From positions 4,373,001-4,437,000 of the forward strand of contig JAVTVX010000017.1 of the NCBI GenBank assembly GCA_033439265.1: a stretch of DNA of 64,000 nucleotides. Direction: 5' to 3'. Below the pieces are notes generated by a model that saw nothing but the letters and a program-made list of their open reading frames with translations, ran no database searches and was not told where the DNA came from. The stretch comes from Dillenia suffruticosa (taxonomy: Eukaryota > Streptophyta > Magnoliopsida > Dilleniales > Dilleniaceae). This document shows, one piece after another, positions 25,701-37,000 of this stretch (position 1 is the stretch's first letter; every line of letters starts with the position of its first letter). Made by a program: the position numbers and the translations under genes.

Positions 25701-26517
25701 CTTGGTTACTTCAGTTAGCAGGCAAGAAACTGTGGGCTCATCACTCTCATCATCGTCATCGATTGGGAGAACCGTGGGTTCATCAGTCTCATCATCATCA
25801 TCATCAACTGGGAGGTATGTGAGGAAGTCCACAGCTGACTTGCCAGATAATGTGACCCTTGATTCCAAGGATAAGGACCTTGGGAAGATGGTTGAACTGG
25901 TTTCGCAATACGAGTATGAAGATGAATATGATGACTCATTTGATGATCTTGGTTTTAGTGTTGTGGAGTCTGCATCAGATGAACCTGAAGTTTTGGGAGA
26001 CGGCACTGTCTCAAAGCTGAGCAAAGCTTGGGGTTCAGAAACTGGGGCTCCAGGCTCTTCAAATTCAAAATGGAACTCCAGAAAGAAACCCCAGTTCTAT
26101 GTGAAGGATGGTAAGAATTACAGCTACCAGGTTGAGGGATCGGTTGCCGTTGCAAACTCTAGTGAGGCAGCCCTGGTAACTCAAGCCCAAAAAGAATTGA
26201 TTCATGGCCTTGGACGCGGTGGTAATCTGCCCTTGGGTGCGGTTAAGAAGCTGATGGATTCTAGTGAGGAACACGATGATGGATCTGATGTTTCTGGGAT
26301 TGGAGGAAGAGGCACTCCCGGAAATCAAAGGGGCAGAGGCAGGAGAGGAGGAAGAAATCATTACGGTCAACATTCTAGTGAGGAACACAACGATGAGTCT
26401 AATGGTGGAAATTCTGAAAATCAAAGGGGCAGGGGAAGGAGAGGAAGTGGAGGGAGAAATCATTATAGGAAGGATCGGGCAATGAAGAAGCACTTTTCTG
26501 GATTGGGTGGCTACTGA
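19789..26517 (+). CDS. ASCC2-like CUE-domain protein
   Basis: The plant counterpart of activating signal cointegrator 1 complex subunit 2 (Arabidopsis At1g27752). In animals, ASCC2 binds ubiquitin through its CUE domain and works with the ASCC3 helicase in alkylation repair and ribosome rescue; the plant role is inferred by homology. Exons are 19789-20260, 21345-21504, 21611-21672, 22324-22418, 22784-22897, 23928-23993, 24342-24439, 24759-25189 and 25307-26517, giving 902 residues with an open frame. The order is a basic, Asn/Gln-rich N-terminus; a helical ASCC2 core (about residues 120-520); the CUE domain near 547-590 with LFPNYGKGFLHACLEAY; a serine-rich stretch; an acidic patch; then a Gly/Arg-rich tail with two NQRGRGRRG repeats. 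Such RG-rich tails often bind RNA. The leader carries a CT tract. Intron 8 is short and in frame without stops. Confidence 0.93.
20526..20650 (+). repeat. Tandem duplication in CUE gene intron 1
   Basis: Two copies with a period of 73 bases (about 20526-20582 and 20599-20650) share TTAGTGGGAAAGTATTACTA, AGGTATTT-CAT and GCGCTT. It is imperfect and intronic. Confidence 0.7.
25190..25306 (+). other. In-frame, stop-free intron 8 of the CUE gene
   Basis: This 117 base intron has good borders (GTAAAC donor, TTCATGCAG acceptor). It is an exact multiple of three and contains no stop, so retention would add 39 residues, largely hydrophobic, just before GWILMDDEQF. Homology favours splicing, because the NAG-WILMDD junction reads smoothly. 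Confidence 0.7.
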
Positions 26518-28109
26518 ACGAGTAAATCGGATGGGAATGGGAGAATGTTTTCTGCCCTCCATGTTGCCCCCCTATTAGAACTGCTCCTTGAAGAATGTAG
26601 AAAAAAGATTTTGTTGTTGTTGAGTGATGCAAGCTACATGCGATGACTATCTGGTGCAGCCAAAGATTTTTCTTGGTCACCATTTTTTGTTTATATATTG
26701 GGGGATGAGATGATATTTTTCCAACCTGCAATTTTTTTCATTGTACACAGACACCTCTTTGGTGAAGGAAAGTTCAGAGGATATTGTTGGCTGTAAAAAC
26801 TAAAAAAAATCATATACTTTTCAGACATAGTTGTGACTAAAGAGTTATTCAAAGCGTTTCGGCAGTTAACTTAGTACCCGTTTGATAGGGGTTTTTTTTT
26901 TTTACTTTTCTTCTTCTTACGAGGAGAAACAAAAATTAATAATTTTTTAAATTAAATTAAAAGTTGTTTACTATTTTTATTTTAAAAAATAAATTGATTT
27001 CATAATTTTTAAAATGAAGTTAAAAATTAAAAATTAAAAGTTAAAATTAAAGAGAAAAAGAGAACATAAATGTAAATAAATTTATGAAATGGTATATTTG
27101 GAATTTCATATCTTTCAAACGAGAATATAAATAGAATAAAAGAAAATAGATTTTTTAAAAAGCTGTCGTGTTTTTAAAAAGAGAAGCAAAAGCTCATCTC
27201 AGAAGCTTTTGTTTTTTTTTTTATTTTTCTTTATTAAAAAAAAACTTTTTTTTTTTAGAGTTTTTAAATAAATTGTTTGGCAGGAATTTTTTTTTAAAGG
27301 AGAAAAAAAAAACCAAAAAAAAAATCCGGGCACTTAATATTGATCGATTGATAAAAGGCTCTGGGTTAGTTGCAGAAGAGACTTTGACCTTGAATTAGGG
27401 GGTGGTAAGATATCTCCATTTTACACATGGGGTTGTGCCTGCTGCCGTTTCCCTCCGAGGAGGACAATATTAGGGCAAAGCCCGTTGTTAGTCAATCGGG
27501 CATATTTCTTTCTCGAAGCCTGGAATTAAGCATCCTCTGTCCTTAACATGGTGTGAAGGGAACAAGGGTACAAAAGAAAATGGGCATGATATTGTTATTT
27601 GTTTCGTATAATTATTCATTTAATTCATACGCATTTATTTATAAATAAAATATAAATTATGCTTATATTTATTAACAAATACGACAAAATTATCAAAAAA
27701 ATAAGAAAAAATGTTCTTTATTATTATTATTTTATATTATTAGAAATCATGTTTAAAATGAGATTAAATTTATAGAGCGATTTTAAGGAAGAAGAAACAA
27801 TTAATACTTTTGGTTTGATTGAAATTAAAAAAATACTATATACTTATTTCAAATTTAAATTTAGAAATAGCTAAATACAAAAATATTAAAAGAAAAGCTT
27901 ACGGTAGGACGAGACAACCATATGCTGGGAGTAAGAATCATCAGACGAACACTTCACATGAATTAACTAATGACGCAGACTTAGCAGGTTTGTTATTTTG
28001 AAGAAGGAATAGGGGCAATTTCGGAAATGGACTTGCACCGACCCGGACGCTAGGGCATAACAAAACTGCCTTGGAACTAGATCGGACGGAATTCAATTCG
28101 GACATTATA
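26518..28109. other. Intergenic stretch, AT-rich, with possible small inverted-end element
   Basis: It begins with the CUE gene 3' region. A segment at about 26871-27128 has matching inverted ends containing CGTTTGA and an A/T-rich interior, suggesting a small MITE; this is weak. Long A and T runs follow at 27205-27325. No gene is supported. Confidence 0.4.
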
Positions 28110-31100
28110 ATGGAAGTTGATTATCATTCATTTCCCTCTCGTGATTGGGATTGCGATCAGTACGAGAGATTGATCAGCGGGCGTCAAATCAGGTTAGTTT
28201 CTCAATTCTTCTTTGAATCTCATGTTCTTCTGAATCAGATCTCGTTTTCCTATCCAATATTTATTTATGCATAATTCCATCCCCTTTGATTATTATGAAT
28301 CTCACATCCAGGACTCTCTCACTCTCTCTCTCTCTCGTTCGCTTGAATTTAGGGTTTCGATCTGCTAAATATATCCGTCGTATTATAATGCTATTCACAG
28401 TTGTACGCTTTGCGTCCTACTTGTGAATTCATCCCTGTTGTTGGGTTTGTGGCCTCATATCGGCTTTGGGGTTCATAATTTCTGAAAATGACCTAACGCG
28501 AATCGTTTTTCTGCAGGACTTGGAAATGGCCTGCAGAACAATCTTCTTTATTGAAGAATAACTCGAGTCTCTTCGGTCTCGAAATTGTTCACAAGCATGA
28601 ACTTCAACACTATGCCTTGAAATTGGTACTTAGCTAACCACTTTTTTTATTTCTCTCATCATCAGCATTATGGAATTGTTCTTTTTATGGCACTTAGTGT
28701 ATGGGTAGAAGTCAGATTTAAAGCAGAGTTAAGTTTCATCTTACGGAACAACATAAGTATGAATAGGAATAGGATCACATTTCTGCTGGCTGTTTGTGGG
28801 TAGTGATGATCCTTGTTTTGTTGGTCGGTTCCGGCATTCTCTTTGATTATACCAATTTTTTTTTTAGGCTCTTTGCAAAAAATGCAAGGGGAAGACTGCG
28901 TACATATACCTCCACTCTCCCCTACCCCTACACTAAGCCAAGAAGCACTTTGTGCACTAGGTGAACCATTTTTTTTATATTGCCTTGAAGTTTTTTGTTA
29001 GTATTTAGGTACGCGTGACATGGTATTGCATTTCATGAATTATTCGCAAGCATATATCCATATTCCTGAAATATCATGCCCTCCTACAATTGTTTAGGAA
29101 GTGTCATACAGACACAATAATATTATTAGTTCTATTATGAACTTCTGGTTCTTAAAGCTGCACGTTAAGATAGAATTAACTTCATTTGTTGCAAGAAGCA
29201 GCTGTAATTGTTCCAACCCTGACTTTTCTGTCAACCTTTTTTGCATAATTATCATTGTAGACAGAGAAATTTGGACCACTTAAAATTTGACATGGAAATT
29301 CCAACATGTAGTATCAAATCAAATCAAATCCTGCCTAATGTTAAATAAAATCCGATGAAGACACCAATTATGGCTCATCAAATAATGCCATGCGACTTTA
29401 TGTCCCACCTAAAATGGAAACATGCCATGTGGCTTTATGACCAGGTCAAGCCAATAGAATTATAACCACAATGAGCCCATAATTAAAATGCATTAATCCA
29501 CATGCCTTGAGAACTGAAAGGCCGCAATTTTTTTTTTTTCAATTGAAAGTGAAGTTCAGTTCAAACTACTGGCAGCACAAGATGTAAATTCTTCTGATTG
29601 CAAGAAAATAATTGAAGACAGGTTGAACTCATCGGTGCCATTTCTCTTGCATCCTTTTCAACCGTACTCCTTTTCCTTCTAATTCTGTCAAAGCTAAAGA
29701 ACACAAAACTTCAAGCCCTCAAAGAGAATCGGTAACATTAAACAAGAAATTATCTTTTCCTTTTCTATATCATGAAAGCTTCTAATGTGCAAATAGCAAA
29801 GCAGGGTAAGTTACTGAGACTATCTAAGTTTGAAGTTAATTCAAGTAAGAATGAGTGTCTATATCTCCAGCCACAGATGTTATCTCCTTGGGCCAAATTT
29901 GGGTGCAACCTTTACTGGGTCTACACCTTGATCTCTACGGTTGGTTTAAGTTGTCTTAGAAGACAGGTTGAAAACAGGTCTGGATAGAAGACTCTTTTGC
30001 GCTGGCAATAGTGCTTTCATTGAATCAGACTTCGCAATACTGCCCCTCTCCAATCCAGCAAATCAATGCATCTAATTTAGTGGTGTAGAGGTTGTATTTA
30101 ATACTAAAATTTAGTGGAATGATGTCTATTTTTTTATCACATTTTGAAAAGCCTTAAGGTTTTATGTAAAATTTCTTGTTTTAATTAAGAAAGTTACAAG
30201 TGGAGTAAAACAAAATATCATTTCAGACTTAGAAGGAACAGGAAGAGGAAGAGGTGGTTCCCAAACACCACCTTATTTCTCTTCCCACTCTATTTTTGTA
30301 AGGTTGCAAAGATATTTTGAAAACATAGCCTTTCCCTTTTGGAAAATTCAGATATGACAGTGAAGATGCACATTGAGAAGAGCTGGTTAGTAGTAAAATG
30401 TTCAAAGGGGCATTTGCTAAGTGAAAGTGGATTTGCATGAATGGGTATATGAGGTTTTCTAATGTGAACTTTTTATTCTAGTTCGCTAGGGATTGATGGA
30501 GGGGGTAGAGGTGAAACCAATATTAGTGTATGGGCTGGTCAATTTTGGGATCATATTGAGATGTACTTAATGGATGTGCTGAAAATAAAATTTGAGAGGA
30601 TAGTCGGGCTTGGCGATTCCTCTGGGGAAGATCTCTTAATCATGTTTCTAATGCCAGACAGATGAGCTGTTTTTGCATATTTTGCATATTAGGGAGGAGG
30701 GGAGAGTTTGGTTTTGTGATCTCAATTTGTTTTATTTCATAGGGTTAAGAACTGTAGGTAGTGAGGGAAATTTATGCAAGTGTAGTATGAGGATCAAGCC
30801 TCAAAAAAGATGGAGAACAGAATTGTTTGGAAGGATGATAATTGAGCAATTGTTCAGGTACTTTTACGTATTACTTTTATGGCAGATTACTAACTTGGAT
30901 AGAGGAGCTCGATATAATTAGAGGTGGACAAGATTTCTGGAAAACAGCTAACCAGCCAGACGGATTCAAACTGACCAAGTTTGTCTAACTGCTTTGGTTA
31001 CTGTTCTGATGAGCCTAAAACTTGAAAGGCCAATTTGACCCCTGATTTTTTCTGAAACAAAAACTAGAGGAGACTGAATGAACCACATATTGTTATGTAT

Positions 31101-32443
31101 TATTATCTTTCTTTCTTAAATACTTTTATGAGGGATCATTCCACAACAATTAAGAGTTCTAGGGTTTTGCCTTTTTCTCCAGTTTTAACCACAGCTTGCA
31201 CTCCTTCCCTGTCCCATTGTCAGCACTCACCACCATGTTTAGCGACCAACCTTTTCCACCCTCTGTCTATTTTCTCTTTCCTCTCTCTTGTGAGTGTTTA
31301 TAGTCATAGAGTTAAAGATAGCGTGACCTGGATCAGAGCATGGTTCTTTGTTCATATTTCCAGGCCTTCTGATTGTAGCCATTTTGCAATCAAGGAAGCA
31401 TCTATAATAGCAGGACATGGATCAAGAGCGTGGTTCTTGTTCATATTTCTAAGCTACTTGATTGGTAGTCATTTTCCCTTGAGCAAATGTTTATAGTCTA
31501 CTGTGGGGAAGTGTTTATGGTTGCCATCAGAGGCTTCGTATTCATCATTCGGAAAGTCAGTGAGGGGCTTTTCTCTCTATTTTCCCCTACTTTCCAACTG
31601 AAAATTTGTAAAAATCCCATTGCTTTTCACCTTTGCATGAGCTATATGAATTCATCACTCCATCTTCCAATTTTGTTATTTTTTTCCCCATAAGATTTTC
31701 TCCCTGTGCTTGAAGCGTGCATTTTTGAGAAATCAAAGCACCTTACTGGTCTGCAGGGTCAAATTGCCAAGACCGAATTCGTCGATAGTGTGTGATTTTC
31801 TATTTGAAGAGGCTTATGAATTTGAAAGGCCAATACAATGGGGCGGGCAGGAGTTTTGGTTGGTTTTTGCTATTATGATTTTCTTATTTGAGCCCTGAGG
31901 TCTGATGCCATTATTATTTCCTATTCGAGCAAAGGATCCAGCTATAAATGTATTCTTTGGTTATTGCTATTCAGAATCACTTTTGGGGAATGTAAGTGTG
32001 AAACTTGAAGGTATATCTTAAGGATTATTTTCAATTTTTAGAAGGGGTCAGAGAGTAGCTCTTGTTTGCTACTTTAAATATAAGAGGCCTAAAACTTAAT
32101 ATCACTTTTTCATTTCAGCTATTTGGCACGTGCTCTAAAACTTCTGTTTATGTCTTAAAGCTTTAGACCGAATATTTCTCCGCTTCCACTCTTTAACTAG
32201 CTGATTTAACAATGAAATGCTTATGTAGATTTTGGTTTTTAGTTTTGCGATTGTGTCCGTGCACCCTCCCAATATCCCTGTTGTAATATTTTATTATTCC
32301 CGTTAACTTTTTCTTAATGATTATTTTTTTTTCTTTATTCTATGCAGTTTATCTCTGCCCTGCCCTTCATTGCTGACTCAATGAGAGAGACTTTACTGGC
32401 CGCACAAACACTAACAGAAACCCAGAGGGCTCTTAGGAGTTAA
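28110..32443 (+). CDS. Small unrecognised protein, 95 residues, three exons
   Basis: I do not recognise this gene. Exons 28110-28192, 28517-28625 and 32348-32443 join with GT-AG borders and matching phase into one frame of 95 residues. It starts MEVDYHSFPSRDWDCDQYER and ends LTETQRALRS. The N-terminus is acidic and aromatic, the middle has a TWKWPAEQ segment, and the C-terminal third looks like an amphipathic helix. There is no signal peptide or membrane segment. Exon 2 is short but clean, and the second intron is 3.7 kb. A CT tract at about 28313-28336 lies in intron 1. The consistent splicing frame and non-repetitive composition argue for a real gene; transcript evidence would decide. Confidence 0.6.
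28626..32347 (+). other. Long intron 2 of the small gene
   Basis: This 3.7 kb intron contains an imperfect tandem duplication at about 31327-31475 and AT-rich filler. Several open frames of 60-133 codons occur on both strands but lack recognisable domains. I see no convincing nested gene. Confidence 0.45.
31327..31475 (+). repeat. Imperfect tandem duplication, period about 90 bp
   Basis: Segments at about 31327-31384 and 31417-31475 share TGGATCA-GAGC-TGGTTCTT, GTTCATATTTC and CTTGATTG-TAG-CATTTT-like blocks. Both lie inside the long intron of the small gene. Confidence 0.6.
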
Positions 32444-34017
32444 TAAAACTAATGGATTTCTTCCCAGAGACATCTATGACTGTGCTGGGCTGCTGGATGA
32501 GGATGTTATCTCCTATCACAAACTGCTGCAAAATGAGTTCGTGAAATCCTCTAGTGCGGCATGCCATTGACAACATGGCCTGTTTTGTTCAGCAGAATTT
32601 GGACCAAAACGTGTGCTTACTGTCTACCGCAACATCTGTACGTTGTTTGACAGCACTGGCACATGCCAAATCAAGAGACTAGTCTATCCAGGAGGGATAC
32701 CAGATGTCGGACAGCGTAGCTGCTCTGTGGCCAGCCCGGTGTGCAATTTCGGAGTTTGGTGGGCTATTATATCCATTTATGGGAGTATATAAAAAAAGAG
32801 AATCTAAGAGCATCAAGTTTGAGTCTGCCGAAATGCCTCAAAGATGGATCCCTGGCAAGTCGACTCTCTCTTACAGCTGGTCCTTTTAATGATGATCGTG
32901 CTATGACCCAGCTTATTTTGAAATCTATTATATCATGTCATCTGTAATATGTGAAAGGCAAAGGAAGATATTTATGCTAGCGACCATCATTTCATCTGAA
33001 GACTAATTGCCTTAAATGTGCCCGAAACAAGTGTTGATGTTTGACTGCGCACAAGTATTTCGATCGAGCATCATTTCACGCCGCTACCGTCGCTACGGAT
33101 TCTTCTGTTTGACTAAATGGCATGCTTTTATAATCAAAGCAGACTATTTCGTACGACGGTGTGTCTAGGCCCAATTGAGCTATGACCCTGTGGTAGGCCT
33201 TTCAAGCAATATACGTTTTTCTCCAGCAAACTTCGGTCTTAGTGGGCTGGGGAAACAGTTTTGCTACTTCCTGTTTGGCGCCTGATGGTGGGTCCTCACG
33301 GGGCATTTGAACTTTGTCCTGGACCCGACTGGATCGGAAACCAACTACATGGGCTCGGGTCGCACTTGTATTAGGCCTTCGGATAACATTTAAGAGAATT
33401 ACAAGCCCTATGTAACCCAAAGAAAAAAAAAAAAAAAAAAAAACTAAAAGCCCCAGTGGAATAAAAGGAACTACTTGGGGGCAATAAAGAAGGATTGATC
33501 TTTTTTTTTTTTGGAATTTAAATCCGGGTTTACTAAGTTGGGAAAAGAGAATTGTAACCACTAAACTATCCTCTTGAGAACAAACTATCCTCTTGAGAAC
33601 GGATTGAACTATTTCATTTTGGGCTCGATTGGCACAAAATATCAGTCACGGTAACAGGTCGCCCTCATCGAAAATAACAAACCAGTAAGCCACTCCGTAT
33701 GGGAAAGCTTTGATATACCTCCTACATTGTTGGGTCTCCACTTTAGACAAGCAAAAGTGCATGAAAGGCCCAACCACATCTTCTCAGACATGTCAGTACT
33801 CCGTTAATGTGACCCCGACAATGAACCACCATAACCAACCTTTTCCACCACAAAACATAATTAAAACATGAGCAGTTCGTGAGTGTTAGAACATCTGCCC
33901 TCGGTTTATATTATGTGTGCAGACTGCATTCGTTGAACATGCATCCACATTATGAACTAATTTAATAAAATAAAAGTAATAATAAATTTGAAGTCTTAAA
34001 CCTAACACTATCATTGC
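32444..34017. other. Region between two convergent genes
   Basis: The 3' ends of the small gene (+) and the SAT32-like gene (-) face each other here. Position 32465-32570 translates to a protein-like segment (RDIYDCAGLLDEDVISYHKL) followed by a stop, then a second protein-like stretch. It could be 3' UTR or a gene relic, and I do not recognise it. An A-run lies at about 33422-33443 and a 19 bp tandem duplication at 33563-33600. Confidence 0.45.
33563..33600 (+). repeat. Perfect 19 bp tandem duplication
   Basis: AAACTATCCTCTTGAGAAC occurs twice back to back with no mismatch (33563-33581 and 33582-33600). Confidence 0.9.
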
Positions 34018-37000
34018 TTAAGCATCTTCGTTCCCCAGCCCGACTGCAAAGTGACCTGTATTTCTATGCTGTAAAAACCAGGAAAAAAAATAAAGAAAAA
34101 GAATTAGAATTCCAGTCACGTGAATAAATGACTCAAGTTCACACTAGGAAAATGACTTGGGAGCATAAAAATGAACATAGTTTAGCTCTGCAAAAATTAT
34201 GAAAGTAGCAGAGCTTTAAAACTTATAACAGACTAACGCTTCAATAATGGAAAATTATAAGTTCGACAAGAAAAACCCGAGATCATTCATATCAGCTGGC
34301 CGGACATAATTCCAACTTTACCATCTTGACTCCATATTTCTATGAAGGGTGCTTTCCACCTTGGTCAAATAACATGGTATGCTATACATGGGGACATTCA
34401 ATACAAACCCACTAAATAGCACTCAGTATTAACCCACTAAATAACATCGTATTCTATACATGGGGACATTCAGTATTTTATCAAACAATGAAACGTATGT
34501 TCAAGTATTAGAACCACATAAAAAATAAAATAAAATAAAATAAAATAAAAACACCACTCTATTATTCAAACTGAACTACCTGAGCATGCATCCTCTCCTT
34601 GTTTAGTAATTGGGTCCTCGCCTTGTTGAGAACCGAGTTTGGTGACTTGTACATCCTCTACACATAGACCACAATATACATTAGGTCCACTATCTATCCA
34701 CCAAGTCGCAAAAACATGGCACTGACAAAGGCCAAGACAAAATGATATTAAAAACGCATCAAAGCAAGCAGAAAGACTGTCCACAGGTCAAGGATCAACA
34801 AAATTCAACATGGCAAAAATTGAAAATAATAAATGAGAGGTACAGCTCCCAAATATCATCCTGAACTGCTAACCTTGCTAGCTGCATCTGACTGCTTGGG
34901 AACAGCATACATTAGGGCACAAACAATCTTGTCCATCATGGAGATTATACACTTAGCTTTGCTTAAATCTATTCAGCTATAAAATCCATGAAACATGAAT
35001 ATTTCCTAAAATGATGCAAACATGTTTAAAACCTTGATCAAAACCATTTGTGTTGAAAAGATGGAGTATGAAACTCGGGGAAAACCTGCCAAATATCAAG
35101 GCCTCGAGAGGTGGTCCTTGGAGAAGTCCAGAAATGTCCAAAGTACAAACCGAGACGGTACAAGTGCAAAGCTCATCCGGAGGCAAATCCGGAGATCAAC
35201 CCAAGAGTTTTGTAGTCTACAATTAGGGCATTAAATGGGTGTATTTTGTAACACTAAACAAGGCCCAAAAGTGACCCAAAAATGTAAAACAAAACGGGGC
35301 AAAATATTGCCCCCCTACTGTCCAGAATTTTAGGCCCATTTTGGGATCCAAAATGGGCCCAACCTATGGATCACAGCTGGGCCCAAAAGGGCCCAGCAAA
35401 ATCCAAGTCATGGGGCCCAAAATGGGCCCCCATTGGCTAAAAGAAATAGCCGTTGGGGACTGCCCCAACAGCTAGAATTTCTTGCCATTGGAGACAGCCC
35501 CCAGCGGCTAGTGGAGAGCATCTTTATGCTCTCTCCCTCTCTCTCATTCTCTCATTTCTCTCACAAACCTCTCCCCCTCTTTCTCTATAAATAGGCACTC
35601 CCTTGTGCCTTTGAAGAAGGGAGAAAATTCTCCCAAATAGAGGGCTAAATGACCCTCATGGATAGGGCATTAGTTTCTCAATTTTGAGCAAAGTCTCATA
35701 CATATTTTTTAACATTGTCTCATTATAATTTTCTTAGAGCATTGTCCCTCTTATATTCCAAATATATTTGGACATTGTCCCACATTCTTTATTTATAAAA
35801 TGCCCATCGAGGTAAATTCATTTTATAAAATTTTTACAATTTGTACTATGTCCCAAATGAAAGAATTAAAATACTTATGTTAGTTTACAATAACCGAAGA
35901 TTTGAAAAACATTAACATAACTGTTCGTACCATGTCCCAGATGAAAGAAGTCAATGACTATGCTGCTATACAATAAACACCAAGAAATAGCATAATCTAA
36001 CAATTTAGATACAACAAAAGCACAACATGAAGCTTGATGTTTTAATACCTAATACAATACAAAGAAGGAAGTGGCGTTAGGTTACATTCATTTATGGAAC
36101 CTGTATATTATTAAAGGAAACTTACTTTTTGGTAATCCTAGAGTGTGATGCTCAGTCAAATCACATATTCCACAGACAAAATCATCCCTTCAGTTTTTCT
36201 TCTGATTTCAATACTCTCATAGCATTGGCAACTTTTCAGATAAGCTGAAAGTTCCAACAAACTTTCTGTAACTATCTTCTCCTATTATTTCTCTCTCAAT
36301 CATCTCATTATATTCTGCCTCCCCATCTTGTCAAACCAGCCCACCTGTCAACCCACAAGCAGTATGTGCACATACCTAGCTCTTCTATGTAAACCATAGT
36401 TGCAGATCCTTTCTCATACAAGTATTTTCATTCATTTATGCTGCACATTGTTCAGAGTAGATCTATAACCATTACCTCAGAGAACTCATCCATATGGTCT
36501 CGTCAAACATGTCAGGTTGTGATTCCAACAACACCCTTAAATGGTGAGATTTTTTTCATCAATTATGATTAAGGACAAATATGATTAAGAGAACTATGCG
36601 TGTCTCTTCAAACATGTCAGGTTGGTGGTGGGGCAGGAACATTTAGGACAAATTTGGTAGGAAGCATATTAGAGAACTATGCATTAGTGTTAGTGCATTA
36701 GTGTTAGATTTACATGCATCTACACTGCATGTTTGTAGAAAAGAAAGTTCCACATGAAACCAAGGGGATTGATGCAGTAAATAGGAATTGATAGATATAG
36801 GAGGATAAACCACGTTAACAAATCCAAAGACATCATGTTTGTGATAAATAGGAATTTTTTTCACAAACACTGCATGTGTGTGATAGCTTTTGTGGGTGTG
36901 TGGCTTTGTATCTGTGGCTTGTGCACTCATGGAAAAGAGACAGAGATGGAGATCCAGAAGAGCCGGAACATAAAACCACAGAACCATGGAGGACATTTAA

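Noticed and set aside
25551..26024. 157-codon minus-strand frame in the CUE gene
   Set aside because: It is an antisense shadow of the serine- and acid-rich part of the CUE protein; the poly-Asp stretches come from TCA/ATC repeats.
31095..31496. 133-codon plus-strand frame in the long intron of the small gene
   Set aside because: It contains an imperfect tandem repeat and lacks domain-like sequence, so chance openness is likely.
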